A DNA stretch of 64,000 bases from Ceratothoa steindachneri (taxonomy: Eukaryota > Arthropoda > Malacostraca > Isopoda > Cymothoidae). Below the pieces are notes generated by a model. That model made no database searches, was not told where the DNA came from, and saw only the letters and a program-made list of their open reading frames with translations. Both the position numbers and the translations under genes were made by a program. Below, piece by piece: positions 49,071-61,923 of the stretch; the first letter of the stretch is position 1; each line of letters begins with the position of its first letter. The stretch is from positions 85,968,777 to 86,032,776 of the forward strand of contig OZ018337.1 of the NCBI GenBank assembly GCA_963969495.1, in the 5' to 3' direction.

Positions 49071-52000
49071 ATTTATCATAAAAACCTGAAAACGAAAATA
49101 AATAAATTAGCGACAAATGTAAGTGAGCTTTACCCGTACTAAATACATTTCATTATAATAGGATACTTTGTTATATCTTTCAAACGGTCTAAGGTAGAGA
49201 AAAAGTAAGGGATATGAATAAGACAAACAAAAACTTTGTGAAAATTTTATAGAAAGAATAACAATTACACAGATTTATCTTGTGTAATGTTTGAATGGGT
49301 TATCAAGGATTTGCCACTAATTATCAGGCAAGTTATTAACTTCTTTGGTGGAAAGTTCTTCTCTTGGAGTGCTTATTAAGCTTTCATTTCATCTTAGTCA
49401 AAGAAACGATGATCTATGTTAAACGCTAACTTTCTTGAAGTTTCCTCCTAATTAGCATTAAACATCTTCCAAGTTTCAAAACGTGTAATGAAAATTATTA
49501 TTTTTGCTTTTGAAAAGTCAAATTTAAAAGATAAGTTTAAAGAGGTTTTTATTTTCAGGAGCACTTTTTTATTTGTTTGTAAAGGGCAAAAAAGGACAGA
49601 ATATGGAAATAAAGAACCTTTATTCACATCATGACTAAACGGCAAACATTGTTGTAGATGGCATAGAATCATTTCTCCTAATAAGTGAAATCATTTAAAA
49701 TTTTGGCCTTTTGCAAAGGTTATCCATCGATCTAATTACTACAATATATTAAGCAGATTGATACCCATTTATCAGTTTTGAAAAAAAAACATTATATTAA
49801 AGCGACATCAGCCCACCCCTGTAGGTTAATTTTACAGTTGCCAAATATAAAGAAGAGATTTACGAATGGTTTCTGTTGTGGATATGAGATGGATATCCTT
49901 CCTATCTATATGATTTGGACAGATATCCGTAACATCTCACCGAAACTTTGTTTGGAGCAATCTTTCAAAATTCTACCCAGAAAAAGCGACATAATCAAGT
50001 GCAGTCTAGCCATCATTAAAATAATGAACTCCATTTCTCATATTCCTTATTTCTAAATGAACCATATAGAACAAACAACCTAAAACAAAACTAGTCACCA
50101 TTTATAGAAATTAAACCATCAAAGCAAAGGTATGCAAAGTATTATATATCAATAGAGAGCGTCTCCTTACCTAAGACAACCCCTGTTAAAATTTAAATAG
50201 AATAACGGAAAAAAAGAGAAGAGTAAAAAATGACGACGCGGATTCTAATCCTCTAAATATGTTTTAACTTCATCACCCATTACCATAAAAACATTATTAG
50301 AAAAGAGAAATGGAGAGACAATAGTAATAATTTGACGCAGATTTATTTTATCTTATTTTACAAAGAATTAATGAAGCAAACTGGAATCCATTTTTGAGCT
50401 TGGGGCTTCATCTTTATTTCTCCGCCAACAGAGGAAGGGACGAATTTGCTCATATAAATATTGATTTGCTTGAAAATTTAGATAATTGTTTCTATTAATT
50501 AAGAAGCAATCGGGAAATATCGTCTTCCAAGTACAGTAGGTTTGCATACATAGCAAAGTGGAAGGAGATAACACAATGAGAAAAAGCTCAAAGAAGTGGA
50601 AAGAAAGTATTGTTCTGGAAAGTTAAATAAGCGCGAATAACTGACCTAGATAACATTCTAAACCCTGAAAACAATCCAAACTTCTACTAAACAAGAACAT
50701 TTTTATAATCAAGTACCCTTCAGGCGGAAAACAATTGGCTAGAAATTCTCAGTTCGTGTAAAACTCGCCTCTACGTCGTTTCATGCCCATAAATTATTTT
50801 CGTTGCAATAAAAGGGTAAAGTTGATATCCCAGCAATGGTGTAATAGCTCGAATACTTGAATGTCTGGCATGTTTGTACCAACTCTATCCGAACCGCATT
50901 CAATTAAAACGAAGCTTTACTATAAAACTTCATTATTTTAGGGCACAAATATGTTTTTTTATTATTTCATATATTCTTTTAACATTTCAACTACATTCTT
51001 TCATTTAGTATTGAAAAAAAACATTTTTTACTTATAAGCAGTTTTTAATTAATCTCAACAAAAGAATTGCCGAGATATTAAATGAATTGTTCGGGTTTTC
51101 GCTCACCATCGATATCATCCTCTAATCAGGAATTATCTCCTTTGGTGCAATAATGAGTAGGAATAGAATTTTCCCTGTTTTATATTTGAACGCTTGTTCT
51201 ATAATTAGAAACAATTGAGGGGATTGTCCTGTGATGCATTGCTAAACTTCCTTTAAGTAGGTATTGCCATATCATGCTGTAAAATCTTTCTACCTTGCGA
51301 ATACAGACATAAATGAAGTTGTTAAAAATGATATTTTCTCACTTCTTTTTTTCATCATTTTGCTTATGTAAACTTCATTTACAAGAAAAGTTTTCTTTTG
51401 GGGGACTGCAAATGACAATCATATCTATCTATCTATCCATTAAATTTTTGTGTATATATGTACGTGAGTTTAATAATAAATAATTGCGCGCCACCCGAAA
51501 GATGAGAAACAATTCCTCCGAGGAGTTTCGAAACTGCAATTTCCCCACTGCAAACCACGGGCGTTATCCAAATGTTGATGGTTGCTTGAAATGAAACGCA
51601 AATTAAACCTTGTTAAGATCTCTAAGGAAAGAAATGACAAATAACCAATGGTGATATGGTTTATACACGTCTCCCTCTCAAAGGTCAGGTAGAGGGTAAC
51701 ATTTTATTTTAAAATATCTACTATTCTCTGTCAATTTCCCTGAGTCACTATCAATTCCTCTATCTCTGTAAGAGACTCCATTTGTCATGAAAGAAATAAG
51801 ATATGAAGACAAGTACCCACTCAAATACATTGAAAATATACCCTAAATGGCAAAGTAATAAAAATAAAAGATCTGCTAAATGAACGAAAATGAAATTTGA
51901 AGGATTCAATTCCGGAGTATGCTAGAATACCAGTTTCACCCATTTGGGTATTTTAAAGTTTTGCGTTACGGTTTACTGAATCTTTTCTAAAGCATTTTAA

Positions 52001-54880
52001 ACCCCATTATTCGATTCTTGTATTGAATATTTATACGAGAAAAACATAAAGTAGAGAGTTGATTTTATCCTTAAAAGAATTTAAGGTCGGTACTTAATTA
52101 TAAAATAAGTAAATACGTTATGAAGTGCACGTAAATATTCAAATGTTTTAAATTCAAAGATTTTTAAGGAGACGAATAAAATAGTTTACCAAAACGGAAA
52201 TTTGCTTTATTATATAGAATATCTGTGGCAGTAAAAATCGAAAAGCATGCTCTAATAAATTATATGTTAAATAATTAAACATTAATGATTACCTTTGCCT
52301 GAACACTTTGCATCGCGAATAAAGCATTTGTTAATCATCCGATCCGAAAAGCCTCATTTGCAACCTGCTTTGGAAAACACATCTCAACCTAATAAATAGA
52401 AAGGTCCAACAGCCGTGGTTTGCCATCACCTCATTAAACCAATAATTATCATTCGGCTTCCGATCGCTATGAAACATGAAATCGATTGCTTATTTTGTAC
52501 TAGTATCAATAAATGATAACTGCATCATTTTAGAATAAGATGACCAAATTTTATTGGAATGGTCCAATCTTTTCTTTTACTTATGTGTGTCAAATATGTT
52601 TTGTTTCCTTCACTTTAGAACTATCGTAAAGCAAATATATACATAAATATATAAAAGGCAACAGTTATTATGTGTGTATATTCTAAGTTCTTGATGGCTT
52701 CGTTGACAGCTTCAGACAAAGATGAGGAAATTGTATGTCCTCATGTGAAAACTTTTCCTAGAATTATTGTGCGAGTCTCGCCGGGATCAAAAATCCTTCT
52801 TTTTTATTTTAACCAATATTAGCTCATCTTCTTTGGTTCATATTTTCTTGTGGCAATTTTTCGTTCATTGTGAGACACTTTTCTTGACATTTTTCTTCTA
52901 AGTCAGCCTAAATCGTACCGTAAACAGTCAAGAAGCATTTAAGGGGGGATGTCCAATTCATTATTCTTGATCATCTCCGCAATATAGATCAGAATCTGAA
53001 TTTCATCTCTGTAACGTCATATTGTGTGAATGATAAGGGATGTTTCTTGGTACTAGCCTATTTTGTCTTTTGTAATTGTTTCACTACTTCAGATTTCACT
53101 ACTTCAAACCTTAATACATCCCTTGAAATTAAACCTATCTAGGTTAATATCCAAATAGGTGGTGTATAGTGTGAGAGAAGAGCAAAAATATAAATTAAAT
53201 GAATTTCCTTTTTTGAAATCAAGCTTCGATATTTTGCGATTTTAGGAAAAAATATTTCTATTTCATAAAATTTATAGGGTCCGTTCTTCCCAATTGCTTT
53301 TACCTTTCTCGAAGTTACTGACATATTTTGAATATGTAAATAGAAAATGAATAAAATCTTAAGAAATTCTTTAAAATAGATATCTGTTTTCTTCCGATCT
53401 GATCGGAGGTTGTCAAAGTTAGGTACCAAAAACCAATAGGAATTCTACGCTTGTCACATTTCTGCGTCATCCTAGGAAGTGAGATGCTTGTATTATTATT
53501 TCTTTCTCTTCTGTCTACTTTGCTTATTTATGCAGCTAATACAAATGATTTTGAATATCAATATCTGTCGATTGCTATCCTAATTCCTCTACCTATCTCG
53601 TAGTGCTCTTCTTGATCAAAGAATAACTCTACATTTTCTTGTCTGTAATTAAAGTCTTCCTATATCAAAAAAACCTTGGCCCAAATAAAAACAAAACGAA
53701 ACTTAGGAGTTTCTACTATTTTACCGGGTTTTACAAATTGAAATATGCGTAAAATAAACTAATGGACATAAAAAGTAAAATTGGAATTTATGAGAGGCAA
53801 TTTTAATTTCCGAGCAAAATTAATTAAGATTAAATTTGAGCTTCCAACCCATATGCTTATTAATTACATACCTATAAAATTCATACGCAGCATAATTTAG
53901 AGCAACGTTTTAGGTAAATACAGAGAGATTTTATAAAAAATATACCATTCCATACAATCTAAATTATTAAACAATTTGCTTTAAGAATTTATTTGAACAT
54001 TAGACATTGTTAGAAGAATTTATGCTAAATCCCGTACATTAATGTCTCGAGATGGTCTGTCGGAGAAAATTCCACCTTAAATTGAGAGAAATAAACAAAA
54101 GAAATGGATCAAGATGGATTCATAAATTTGCTGTTTATAACTAAAGAGATTCATTTTAATCAACTAAAAACAATAATAATAAAACTAAACAAATTTATAG
54201 TTTCTGATTAGTAAGATTTAAAATGATATTCCACTCAAATCACTTTTACCTGAAAGAGACCTAGAATTTTGGTAAATTTTAAACTTTTATACTTTTTCCT
54301 ACATTAGTAAATAACCACAAAATCAGGAAATAATGACAAAGTAGGTCTAACTTAGAAGGTAACTATATAGAAAAGATTTCAAGATATATAGAGAGACTAT
54401 CGCAAATATTATAGACAATAGGTAAAAACCTATACACGGTGGTGTATAGATTGACTCTCGCGTGTTAAGAAAAAATTCTTTACGGAAGATCAATTGAAGG
54501 ATAACACGAATATAAATAAATAACAAACCTGATAAATCCATAAAAGCGAATCAGGAAAAGCTTTAATAGACTAAGAACTCTGAAAAAGGTCGTTACAACA
54601 TTATGAACAAATATTAACTTTGAAAAAAATGAAATCAACTCTACTTTAATTATCATATTTCATAGATATCCACCTTTTCTTAACGAAAGGACCATTTATA
54701 TGCATGAATTGTGTAATATCTCTAATTTGGCAAATAGGAGAGTATTGATCCTAATAGGGAATAAATTACATCTATAATTGATTTGCGAATAGTAAAAAAG
54801 TTAAATTTTATTTAACAAAATTATGCAAGCAAATGAATCACTCAATTTCAATGAAACAAAAATAAACAACGAGAGTTCGA
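49071..54880. other. Long AT-rich interval, no gene recognised
   Basis: Frames at 49,448-49,672 (-), 49,778-50,056 (+), 50,368-50,574 (-) and 53,139-53,429 (-) match no family I know. There is no splice or promoter context that I would defend. A short 'tctatctatctatc' run sits near 51,425. Confidence 0.45.
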
Positions 54881-54881
54881 T

Positions 54882-55127
54882 GTGACCGACATCTTAAGTG
54901 ACACGAAGCAAATTGAAATGATAGACAAATATATCAATCGGGGTCAAAATATGACTTGTGATTGGGAAACGTTCAGGAAATTAGTCGAGGCTGAGAAGTA
55001 TTTAGGATTGCAAGTATCGTCTTCAAAATCTAAATGCTTCTATGTCCAAAAGGAAAATATACAACAATTACATATTGTCCACTGCAACCTAAAAAACCTA
55101 AACTTAAAAGATGATCAAAGAGTTTAG
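54882..55127 (+). pseudogene. Possible reverse-transcriptase fragment (LINE-like)
   Basis: An 81-codon frame with FRKLVEAEKYLGLQVSSSKS followed by KCFYVQ. In non-LTR reverse transcriptases the segment after the YADD box typically reads 'F..L...A..LGL.IN..KTK.M', and the spacing here fits. The preceding TDILSDTKQ could be the eroded catalytic box. No further RT motif was found on either side, so this is a small fragment at best and may be chance similarity. Confidence 0.3.
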
Positions 55128-55430
55128 ATAAAGCTTTACAAGAACACAAAGAGCCTCATGAACACATTATGATGGTGATAACTTGGATTGAAAGCAAATC
55201 AGCTAGTTGAAGACCTGAGCACAGCAAAGTTCTGGATAATGTTAAAGGGAACTTGAATTAGAGCTTGGAAGGCATTGTTAATAGGCTCCAAAACGATTGA
55301 TGAACCATAAACATTACTAATTTGAGATTTCATGTTAAAGTACGATCGATAATAATATGCTAAAAATGGAAACAACTTGCGAAGAACTGCTAGTGAGTCT
55401 CTGAAGAGTGGGAGTCAAATGCCTTAATTG

Positions 55431-55434
<4 letters not shown>

Positions 55435-55492
<58 letters not shown>
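55435..55492. repeat. (TA)n microsatellite upstream of the Helitron
   Basis: About 58 bases of TA, joined directly to 'tattataaaagtgaagtctgtgtatgtgtctg'-type sequence that resembles the 5' region of arthropod Helitrons. Confidence 0.9.
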
Positions 55493-55498
<6 letters not shown>

Positions 55499-55917
55499 AA
55501 GTGAAGTCTGTGTATGTGTCTGCCTATTTATAGTTCGAAAGGTTCGACAAAATAAATAAAACTAAAATTGTATTTTTTTATCAAATATCCCTTGGAAGAT
55601 AATGCAAGTAGTTTCGAGTCTCTAAGTGCCTTCGTAATGGAGCTAGGTGCCCTTCATTCAAACTTTTCCTATATATTCGCAGAAGGGAACGTGAGGCTGG
55701 TCTAGACCCCGGAAACAGTTACTTTTACCCTCCATCGTTGTTCAAGCCTGGTATGCAAAAACAACATGTTTTTCAATGCACCACAAGGAAAGATGAACAA
55801 TATTGTCTGACAAAATGTGTTGTGATAAAGTATTGGTTAAAAAATAATTTGTGATAAATTTAAGGATTTTAAGCTGTATCTTACTTATGATTGTTTTGTT
55901 ACCAGCTGCTCATTAGG

Positions 55918-56870
55918 GAGCCTTAAAAGCACTAGGCATGACAATGCTAGACATCGGAGATTGTGAGGCTGCTATGGGAGGTGTCATACTTTTGATTAGA
56001 TGTAAGGTGATGCCAGGCAGAGACTTCCCGTGATCCCTAACGGAACCAGGGCAGATAAGGTCCAAGATTGCCTAAGATCATCTTTTTTATGTTGGAATAT
56101 TAGAAGACTGTCTCAAAACACAACAATAAGAGCAGAGCTCTTTGGTGATTGACTGTAAGCACAATTTGCAAAAAAGATTCTGACACCCGGAATGACAAAG
56201 TAGCTCTTGATGCTGATAGTGGAATAGAAATATTTTCTGTCTGCATATTTATTAATAATATTGATAATATCAAAGTAAAAACATTACACAATCTTAAACA
56301 AATCTACAAAAACAAAAACAGGCTGAGTGTAAGAGCTATATTAGCTCCAAAGAAAAACACTGTCAGCAGAATCAATAAAAATCTACTTTTTCCCATCTCA
56401 AAACGTCAACAAATTTTCAAGTTAGTTGATACAATTCGGGATCAAGATCAAATAGTCGATTATTCAACAGAGTTTCTAAACTCTCTAAAACCTCTTGAAA
56501 TATCTCCCCACAAACATTAATTGAATTTTGGTAAATCGAAAGCGAAATAATGTTAAAAAGAGAGGAGTCTTCATTCACAGAATACCCCTAAATCAATCAG
56601 GATCAGAATTGCCATTTCTATTCAGAACAATACAATTTCCAATCCGTGTAAATTTTTCAATAGGAATTTTAAAAAAATCGTAAAGTGACACTCTCTTAAT
56701 GGCATAGTTGTAATTAGAGGAACCTTGTTTGACTTATAGTCAACCAGAGGTTAATTGCTCTTGATTTAGAAGGAAAATTAATCTGGTTGTCTCTGATCCA
56801 CAAGGAAAAACTATAATAAAAGAAAAATAAGGGAAAAAGAGCAAATCCGTCTTACTTTATTTCAGAACGC
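55918..56870 (+). pseudogene. PIF1-like helicase of a Helitron (broken)
   Basis: Blocks in order: ALKALGMTMLDIGDCEAAMG near 55,921; GDARQRLPVIPNGTRADKV near 56,008, which is helicase motif III (usual GDFRQTLPVIP.GTRAD); FAKKILTPG... leading into NDKVALDADSG near 56,190; LSVRAILAPKKNTVSRIN near 56,323; YSTEFLNSLKPLEISPH near 56,460; and FRTIQFPIRVNFSI near 56,625, the start of motif VI (usual 'FPVRVCFAMTINKSQGQ'). The region 56,149-56,520 is still open for 123 codons. Frameshifts around 55,995 and 56,140-56,190 and stops after 56,520 show it is dead. In Helitrons this helicase unwinds DNA during rolling-circle transposition. Confidence 0.85.
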
Positions 56871-56877
56871 AGATTTT

Positions 56878-56905
56878 CCCCGGGCAACGACGGGGATTCT
56901 GCTAG
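56878..56905 (+). other. Helitron 3' terminus (hairpin plus CTAG)
   Basis: A 5-bp GC stem with an 8-base loop, a 6-base spacer, then CTAG followed by A. It lies immediately after the helicase pseudogene on the same strand, which is the expected place. Confidence 0.65.
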
Positions 56906-56977
<72 letters not shown>

Positions 56978-56982
56978 CTAGC
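56901..56982. repeat. Perfect 82-bp palindrome on a (TA)n core
   Basis: GCTAGATTATA at 56,901-56,911 and TATAATCTAGC at 56,972-56,982 are exact reverse complements, and the (TA)n between them is self-complementary. The whole stretch can extrude as a cruciform. Its left arm includes the Helitron CTAG end. Confidence 0.9.
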
Positions 56983-58377
56983 ACATTATATATATAATCT
57001 CAAGATAGAATAGTTGAAATTCTTTTCTGGATTAATATGAAGTTATAATTAAATTTCAAAGATTTCAGAGTTCAGTTTATTTATGTCTAATTATAATCCT
57101 GCATTTTCATACATCTTTTGAAAGACAATTTTAACTGAATTTCTTTTTTTTAAAGTCTTTATTCTATGTAAATATGTAAGATTTTAAGAATGTTTTGCAG
57201 ATATAAATGTCAACAAATTCCAGTCGATGGATATCACCTCACTCTTTTACCACACTTGCTTGTGAGGGGAATTTAAACTAACCTTGCTAACTAGTATTTT
57301 CTAGTTAAAAGCAGTTAGTAATTGAAGGAGACCTTTCATAGATGTCTTTTTATAATCAAATGTATATATTTTAAGAACATTCTCGGCACCCATCACAAGG
57401 CATTGAAAAATCTATAAAACTTAACTACCCAACTTTCAATTTCTGAAACCACTTTGATCAAGTAGAGTTCCCGTGTAGGTCGCCTCTTTCGTTGTAACGC
57501 TCAATGAAGCCTTGGGATAATATTTTTCCCTTTCTTTGTACTTTCTTGAGCCGGTTTTTCTTATCATTTTTATGAATCTTTACCTTTAACGAAATAGTTG
57601 GGCCTTTTTCAGCATAAATTTGAAACATGAGTCCGGGCTTCCATTTTCAAACAAACAAATAAAACAAATATGTCATTTATTTGTACCTTCATGGAGCCAT
57701 AAAAGCTCATACATGGTAAGTCCTATTGTAAATGAGGATAATTTGGGGGCAACTCCTCTAATATTTTTAAGCTATTTTAATTTTATTTTTTTTAAATATT
57801 CCTTTAATTTCTTATTCCTTGAAGTGACAGAACAAAGGGGCTCCCCAAATACCGCTGAAAGGAGTGAAATGAAAAACGAGTGAAATATAAAATTCAGTAA
57901 TTAAGAATATAAAAATGATTTCAAAAGTTATAAATATTATAATTAAATTGGTGTAATGGGTCAGGTTAGTTCAGATTTGGCTTTATTTTTACTTCATTGA
58001 GAGCCTAGGAATGTTCCTCTTGGCAGGGTGAGATTGTGGATTTGATTTATACCATGATAAAACCAACAAAGTTATGGTAAATCTCACTCCACGATGTGTA
58101 GTACAGCTATAAAGGTCGCACCTACCACACGTATTTTTAAGAGGGAGACATTTTCATCGTATATATATTATCCATTTTTATTTTCTTTAAACGTTAAAAT
58201 AGCTAAATTTTATAATTGTTATGCTAATAATCTTGTCCTTCCTTGGAACTTTACCTGCCAATCTCCCTCTTTTCCTATTCTACCCCTTTTTCTGTTACTA
58301 TATAGAAATTCACCCCCAAAATATAATAGTTCTTCTCTCTTTTATTCCCTCTCTTTCTCTTTCTCTTCTTCACTCAG
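56983..58377. other. AT-rich interval, no gene recognised
   Basis: A frame at 57,620-57,883 (87 codons) shows no family motif. The last 60 bases (58,320-58,377) form a strong polypyrimidine tract ending in CAG. Confidence 0.4.
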
Positions 58378-58486
58378 AGTAGTTTATGAGGCTCTGATGC
58401 ATTGGAAAGCGAAAGAATCTGATAATCCATCTCAGAAAATCACTGTCCTGTGTTTCAATTTATCCGCAGATGAGAAAAAGCCGTGA
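58378..58486 (+). CDS. Candidate terminal exon
   Basis: A long polypyrimidine tract ending 'ttcttcactcag' (58,375-58,377) is a good 3' splice site. The frame that follows reads VVYEALMHWKAKESDNPSQ and ends at TGA 58,484-58,486. VYEALMHWKAKE resembles a helix of BACK domains (VYEAVMRW) and also the 'LLEWKAKEG' helix of death domains. The stretch is too short to choose. No upstream exon of the same gene was found. It may be a relic or a coincidence. Confidence 0.25.
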
Positions 58487-59619
58487 GATCTTAAACTTTC
58501 CCTTTACTAATCATCTCAAAGTGTTGGATATTTGGAGTCCATTGGATTATTTGGTCTTTTGAATTAACTCGGACCTCATATTTTGCCCTTAAACTAAATT
58601 CAAATTTATAGATATATCCGTAATTTTAGCAACAATTCTTATGAGAACAATATATACATAAACTAAATAGAGTCACGAATCATTGTGGTTGCGAACTAGA
58701 GGGAGTATTTACATTCATAAAAATACCCCCCTCATTTTCATGTATTCAAATTCTGGCATGTTTTTGATTGATATCATCAAAGCCAAAATCTTTTCCTTTA
58801 CCTCCATAATAAGAATTAGTCTTCTTGATAGCAAGAAAGGGGGTTTTAGGATGAAGCAAAATATTATTTTGTAAATTTTAAAATTTTCCTTATTAATAGT
58901 TTGTTAAAATATCTCAATCCCATAAATCTTCTAGAAATGAAACCTTTTGAAAAGAGATTTAAACCTATTATGCTTCATTAGCTATCGTTTTCATTTTCAG
59001 CCTTTACAAATATTACAAAATAGGCTTAATCAACAGGCTTATGGGATTATAAGTGCATGAGTTTACGCCATATACCATGAAGCCCCAAATTCAAATCCTT
59101 ATTAATACATATATATGTATATTTTTATTGAAGCTCTGATAAATCTATTAAGAAACAGGTAGTTTTCTCCAAATCATCAGCGCATATCCCCTTTGGACTA
59201 CGTGACTCCATCACGAAAAACTTAATTTGATTACCTTTATTGAATTAAATTATCCGCTAGCTCTATTATTATTTATTTTGAAATACCCGCTATGATTTGT
59301 TATATGAAGAAATTTTCACTGTAATATAGCGCATATGGATTTAAGGATTTCATATATTTCAATAGCTTTCAATATATATTGAACACATCCATTAAATTCT
59401 CAAGCAACTTATTCATTGACATGCCCAATTGATCAGAAAAGTCAAGGTTTCCAAAAACTTTGGCTAAGGCTGTACCGGCTATTTCAAATATCCTCTTACA
59501 CTCGTTACGACCTACTCCACAAAGGACACAACGATAGTTTGGATTTAGTTAGGGAGAATTTTATTGTTTTAACATACATGTATGTGTATACATTGTTGTA
59601 GTAATCAATAGAGCCACCG
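58487..59619. other. AT-rich spacer
   Basis: No supportable feature. Frames at 58,683-58,874 and 59,416-59,601 are unassigned. Confidence 0.35.
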
Positions 59620-60115
59620 GGTTGGCAAGCAGGAACTGAATGCTAGACCTGAAGGTCAAACCCATGTTGTAAACGAAAGCATTAATCAAGCGGGCCCACT
59701 CGTGCTTGTCGAAGCTTGTTCACCCTGCTATGGTGGATTTTGCAGAACTTTCCTTCGACTTACGCCTACCAGCTATATTCGAGGGAATTGAGGTCTGTCG
59801 AATGCAGCGACCAAAAGTCCTTCGAACATAATAAGTTTATGTTCGACCCCAACGACTATTGCGCGTGCTTGACTGTGTAAGCCAATGGACCGTCCTGTTG
59901 AAAGATATAGTCTCATTCTTTGTGATCAGGTTCTCCACGGGGAGGACTTTCTTAGGAACAACAGCGAACCACACCTAAGGCATCTTCTCGCCATTCTTAG
60001 GCACGTGTCCTAGCTTCCTCATGGATGGTGGGCGCTTGGTCGTTTACCCGTAGTAGACCTCGGAGACGTGCTGGTTGTTGCTTAAGTGTGCGTCGTGGAA
60101 GCGTGAAAGAGAGTG
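59620..60115 (-). pseudogene. Tc1/mariner-type transposase pseudogene
   Basis: On the minus strand: KNGEKMP (stop) VWF near 59,985, ISFQQDGPLAYTVKHAQ near 59,905 (usual FQQDGAPAHTAK, with the second catalytic Asp), STDLNSLEYSW (stop) A near 59,790 (usual SPDLNPLDYSVWA, the third acid position), VEGKFCKIHHSRVNKLRQA near 59,735, and CFRLQHGFDLQV-type tail near 59,680. The block is distinctly GC-richer than its flanks, so it may be younger than the other elements, yet it has several stops and frameshifts. The N-terminal helix-turn-helix part was not found. It is a different lineage from the remnant at 36.2 kb, since its motif set is QDG...DLN rather than WPPKTPDF. Confidence 0.8.
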
Positions 60116-61140
60116 TGACTTTTTTAAACAATATGAATGTCAAAAAGGGACAATGTGTCATCTCTAGATGGAAAAAATCTTATATTCCTTATTTTAGATG
60201 ACTTAATGTAGAAGATAGATGTAAATATAACAAAGATATTTAGAGTTACCTCCCACCATAACCATATCACCATATTCCTAGTGGATCAAAATCTATTTTA
60301 TAAAAAGTCTTATACATATGCGCGATATAGCCTTAAGTCGTCACAATCTAGTTTTATTTAACCAAAGAAGAGACATCTCCCAGATAAATATACTTACTGG
60401 ACAAATAATGCTGGGTGAACGTAAGATCTTTATGAAGATATAGAAAGAAGCAGTCTCAAAACCTTTTTGGCTACTTGCCCTGCAACTCCACTCCGAGAAC
60501 ACTGTACGATTTTCCTTACGGCCCTTTATATTTTCAAACGAAGTTTAAACCGTATATCGTTTAGAATGAACTATAAAATGAAAATATACGCGTATCTCTT
60601 TCATGCCTTCCCTACACTTTCTAAAAAGAAGAAAAAATCAATCATAGGAATCATGGAGGGTGATTTTGTCAAATGTGTCTTAATCTAATAAAAGGTAATG
60701 TTCCGATGACAGCATCATAGAAACGAAAGATATAGCCACCCAGACAGTTGATACATATGTTAGTTCGGAAGATTAGCCATAAAAGTCTAAAGAAAAATAT
60801 AATAAATCAGAGTGGAGGATCGTTTCTACCAATCTTATTCCCTGTTCTAACACATCTTCTCTCACATTGAGCTACCCTCAAACTTAATACCAACTCAAGA
60901 AAGACACTTATCTTTGGAGATATAATTGACTACTCTACTCAATAATCCACACATACCACCATATATACGTATTATACTTTAACAGAACACGTTGGAACAT
61001 TATTAAAGACAGTATGATAAGGAGGTAAACTTACATACCGGTAATTTTAACCAGAATAATAGGGCTCATTAAACGAAAATGCAGATGAAGTACTCGGAAC
61101 ACTGGAGACAAATGTTCGTTAAAGGAGTAGAGTAATTTAT
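60116..61140. other. AT-rich spacer
   Basis: A frame at 60,467-60,688 is unassigned. Nothing else can be supported. Confidence 0.35.
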
Positions 61141-61143
61141 TAG

Positions 61144-61509
61144 ACATTAAAAAATACAGAAATATGCAGTTGGAATAATAATGGGGTAACTACAATCGAC
61201 GGTAAAAGGCTCCCACAATCTAACATTATCGACCTCCTAAAAGATTTAACTAGAACCTGGAAAAGACCACCACCCCTTTTCTGGGAAGAAGTAAGAGCGA
61301 AGTTGATATCTTCCAATTTCTCTAAATCTATTATAAAACATTCGCAACGCTGAAAAGAATTAGAAGATATTACTCATGCATTAACTTCTTCCACTTTAAC
61401 CTCAAGGGTTTGCGCAAACACACGTCGTATTTCTTACTATCGCCAACAACACCAAAATAGGGAACTGGTTGAATTATTAATCAATTTCACTGATATAAAG
61501 GACAATTAG
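61144..61509 (+). pseudogene. Polinton-associated unknown protein, fragment
   Basis: A 122-codon frame with one TGA at 61,351-61,353 and no other stop. It contains TIDGKRLPQSNIIDLLKDL followed by FWEEVRAKL. From memory this resembles a short conserved stretch ('DG..+.GSNI.DLvnD.+R.RK...P.GW..F...L') of uncharacterised proteins that accompany integrase genes in Polinton-like elements; I cannot confirm this without a search. A downstream segment (CANTRRISYYRQQHQ) is unassigned. It lies about 1.3 kb upstream of the integrase on the same strand. Confidence 0.4.
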
Positions 61510-61923
61510 ACGGTCCAATCAAATAATTGAAAAAGGCGAATTGGCAACTCCATTCTTATGTTAATAAATGAAAAAACCTTGAAATTCAAACCAGGTCAGA
61601 GAAATCATATCCTAATGGCTTTTTTTCTTACAGTCTGTCCAAATTCACACGAATATTCACGCGTAAGAATCTATGTCTCGATTCCAGGTGAAGCAAATTA
61701 CACAACAAGAATATAAAATTAATATTGTCAGCCTTTTGATAATGTTAGAGTGATCTTTGAAAATACCTTGGAATAACCTGCTATAACAATAAACTTTTCC
61801 TTAGTTAGCGTGAATTTTGGCTTTTTGTTTGCTGCAATACACAGGTTAAAACAGGAAAATTTTCCCTATGTTGATCGTTTGGTGAAGGTCTACGGTGTAA
61901 AGCAGTTAAAGTGTGTAGTATAG

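Larger units (their letters stand above)
55493..56905 (+). mobile_element. Deleted Helitron
   Basis: The 3' end is recognisable: a short GC hairpin (CCCCG at 56,878-56,882 pairing with CGGGG at 56,891-56,895), six bases, then CTAG (56,902-56,905), as expected of the Helitron hairpin plus CTRR terminus. The 5' boundary is less certain and is placed after the (TA)n tract. The interior holds only the last part of the RepHel protein, the helicase; the HUH replication initiator and most of the helicase N-terminus are missing. About 1.4 kb remain of an element that is normally several kb. Confidence 0.7.

Noticed and set aside
61250..61509. LINE linker region between endonuclease and reverse transcriptase.
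   Set aside because: The upstream DGKRLPQSNI pattern and the integrase downstream fit a Polinton-like block better, and no RT motif follows.
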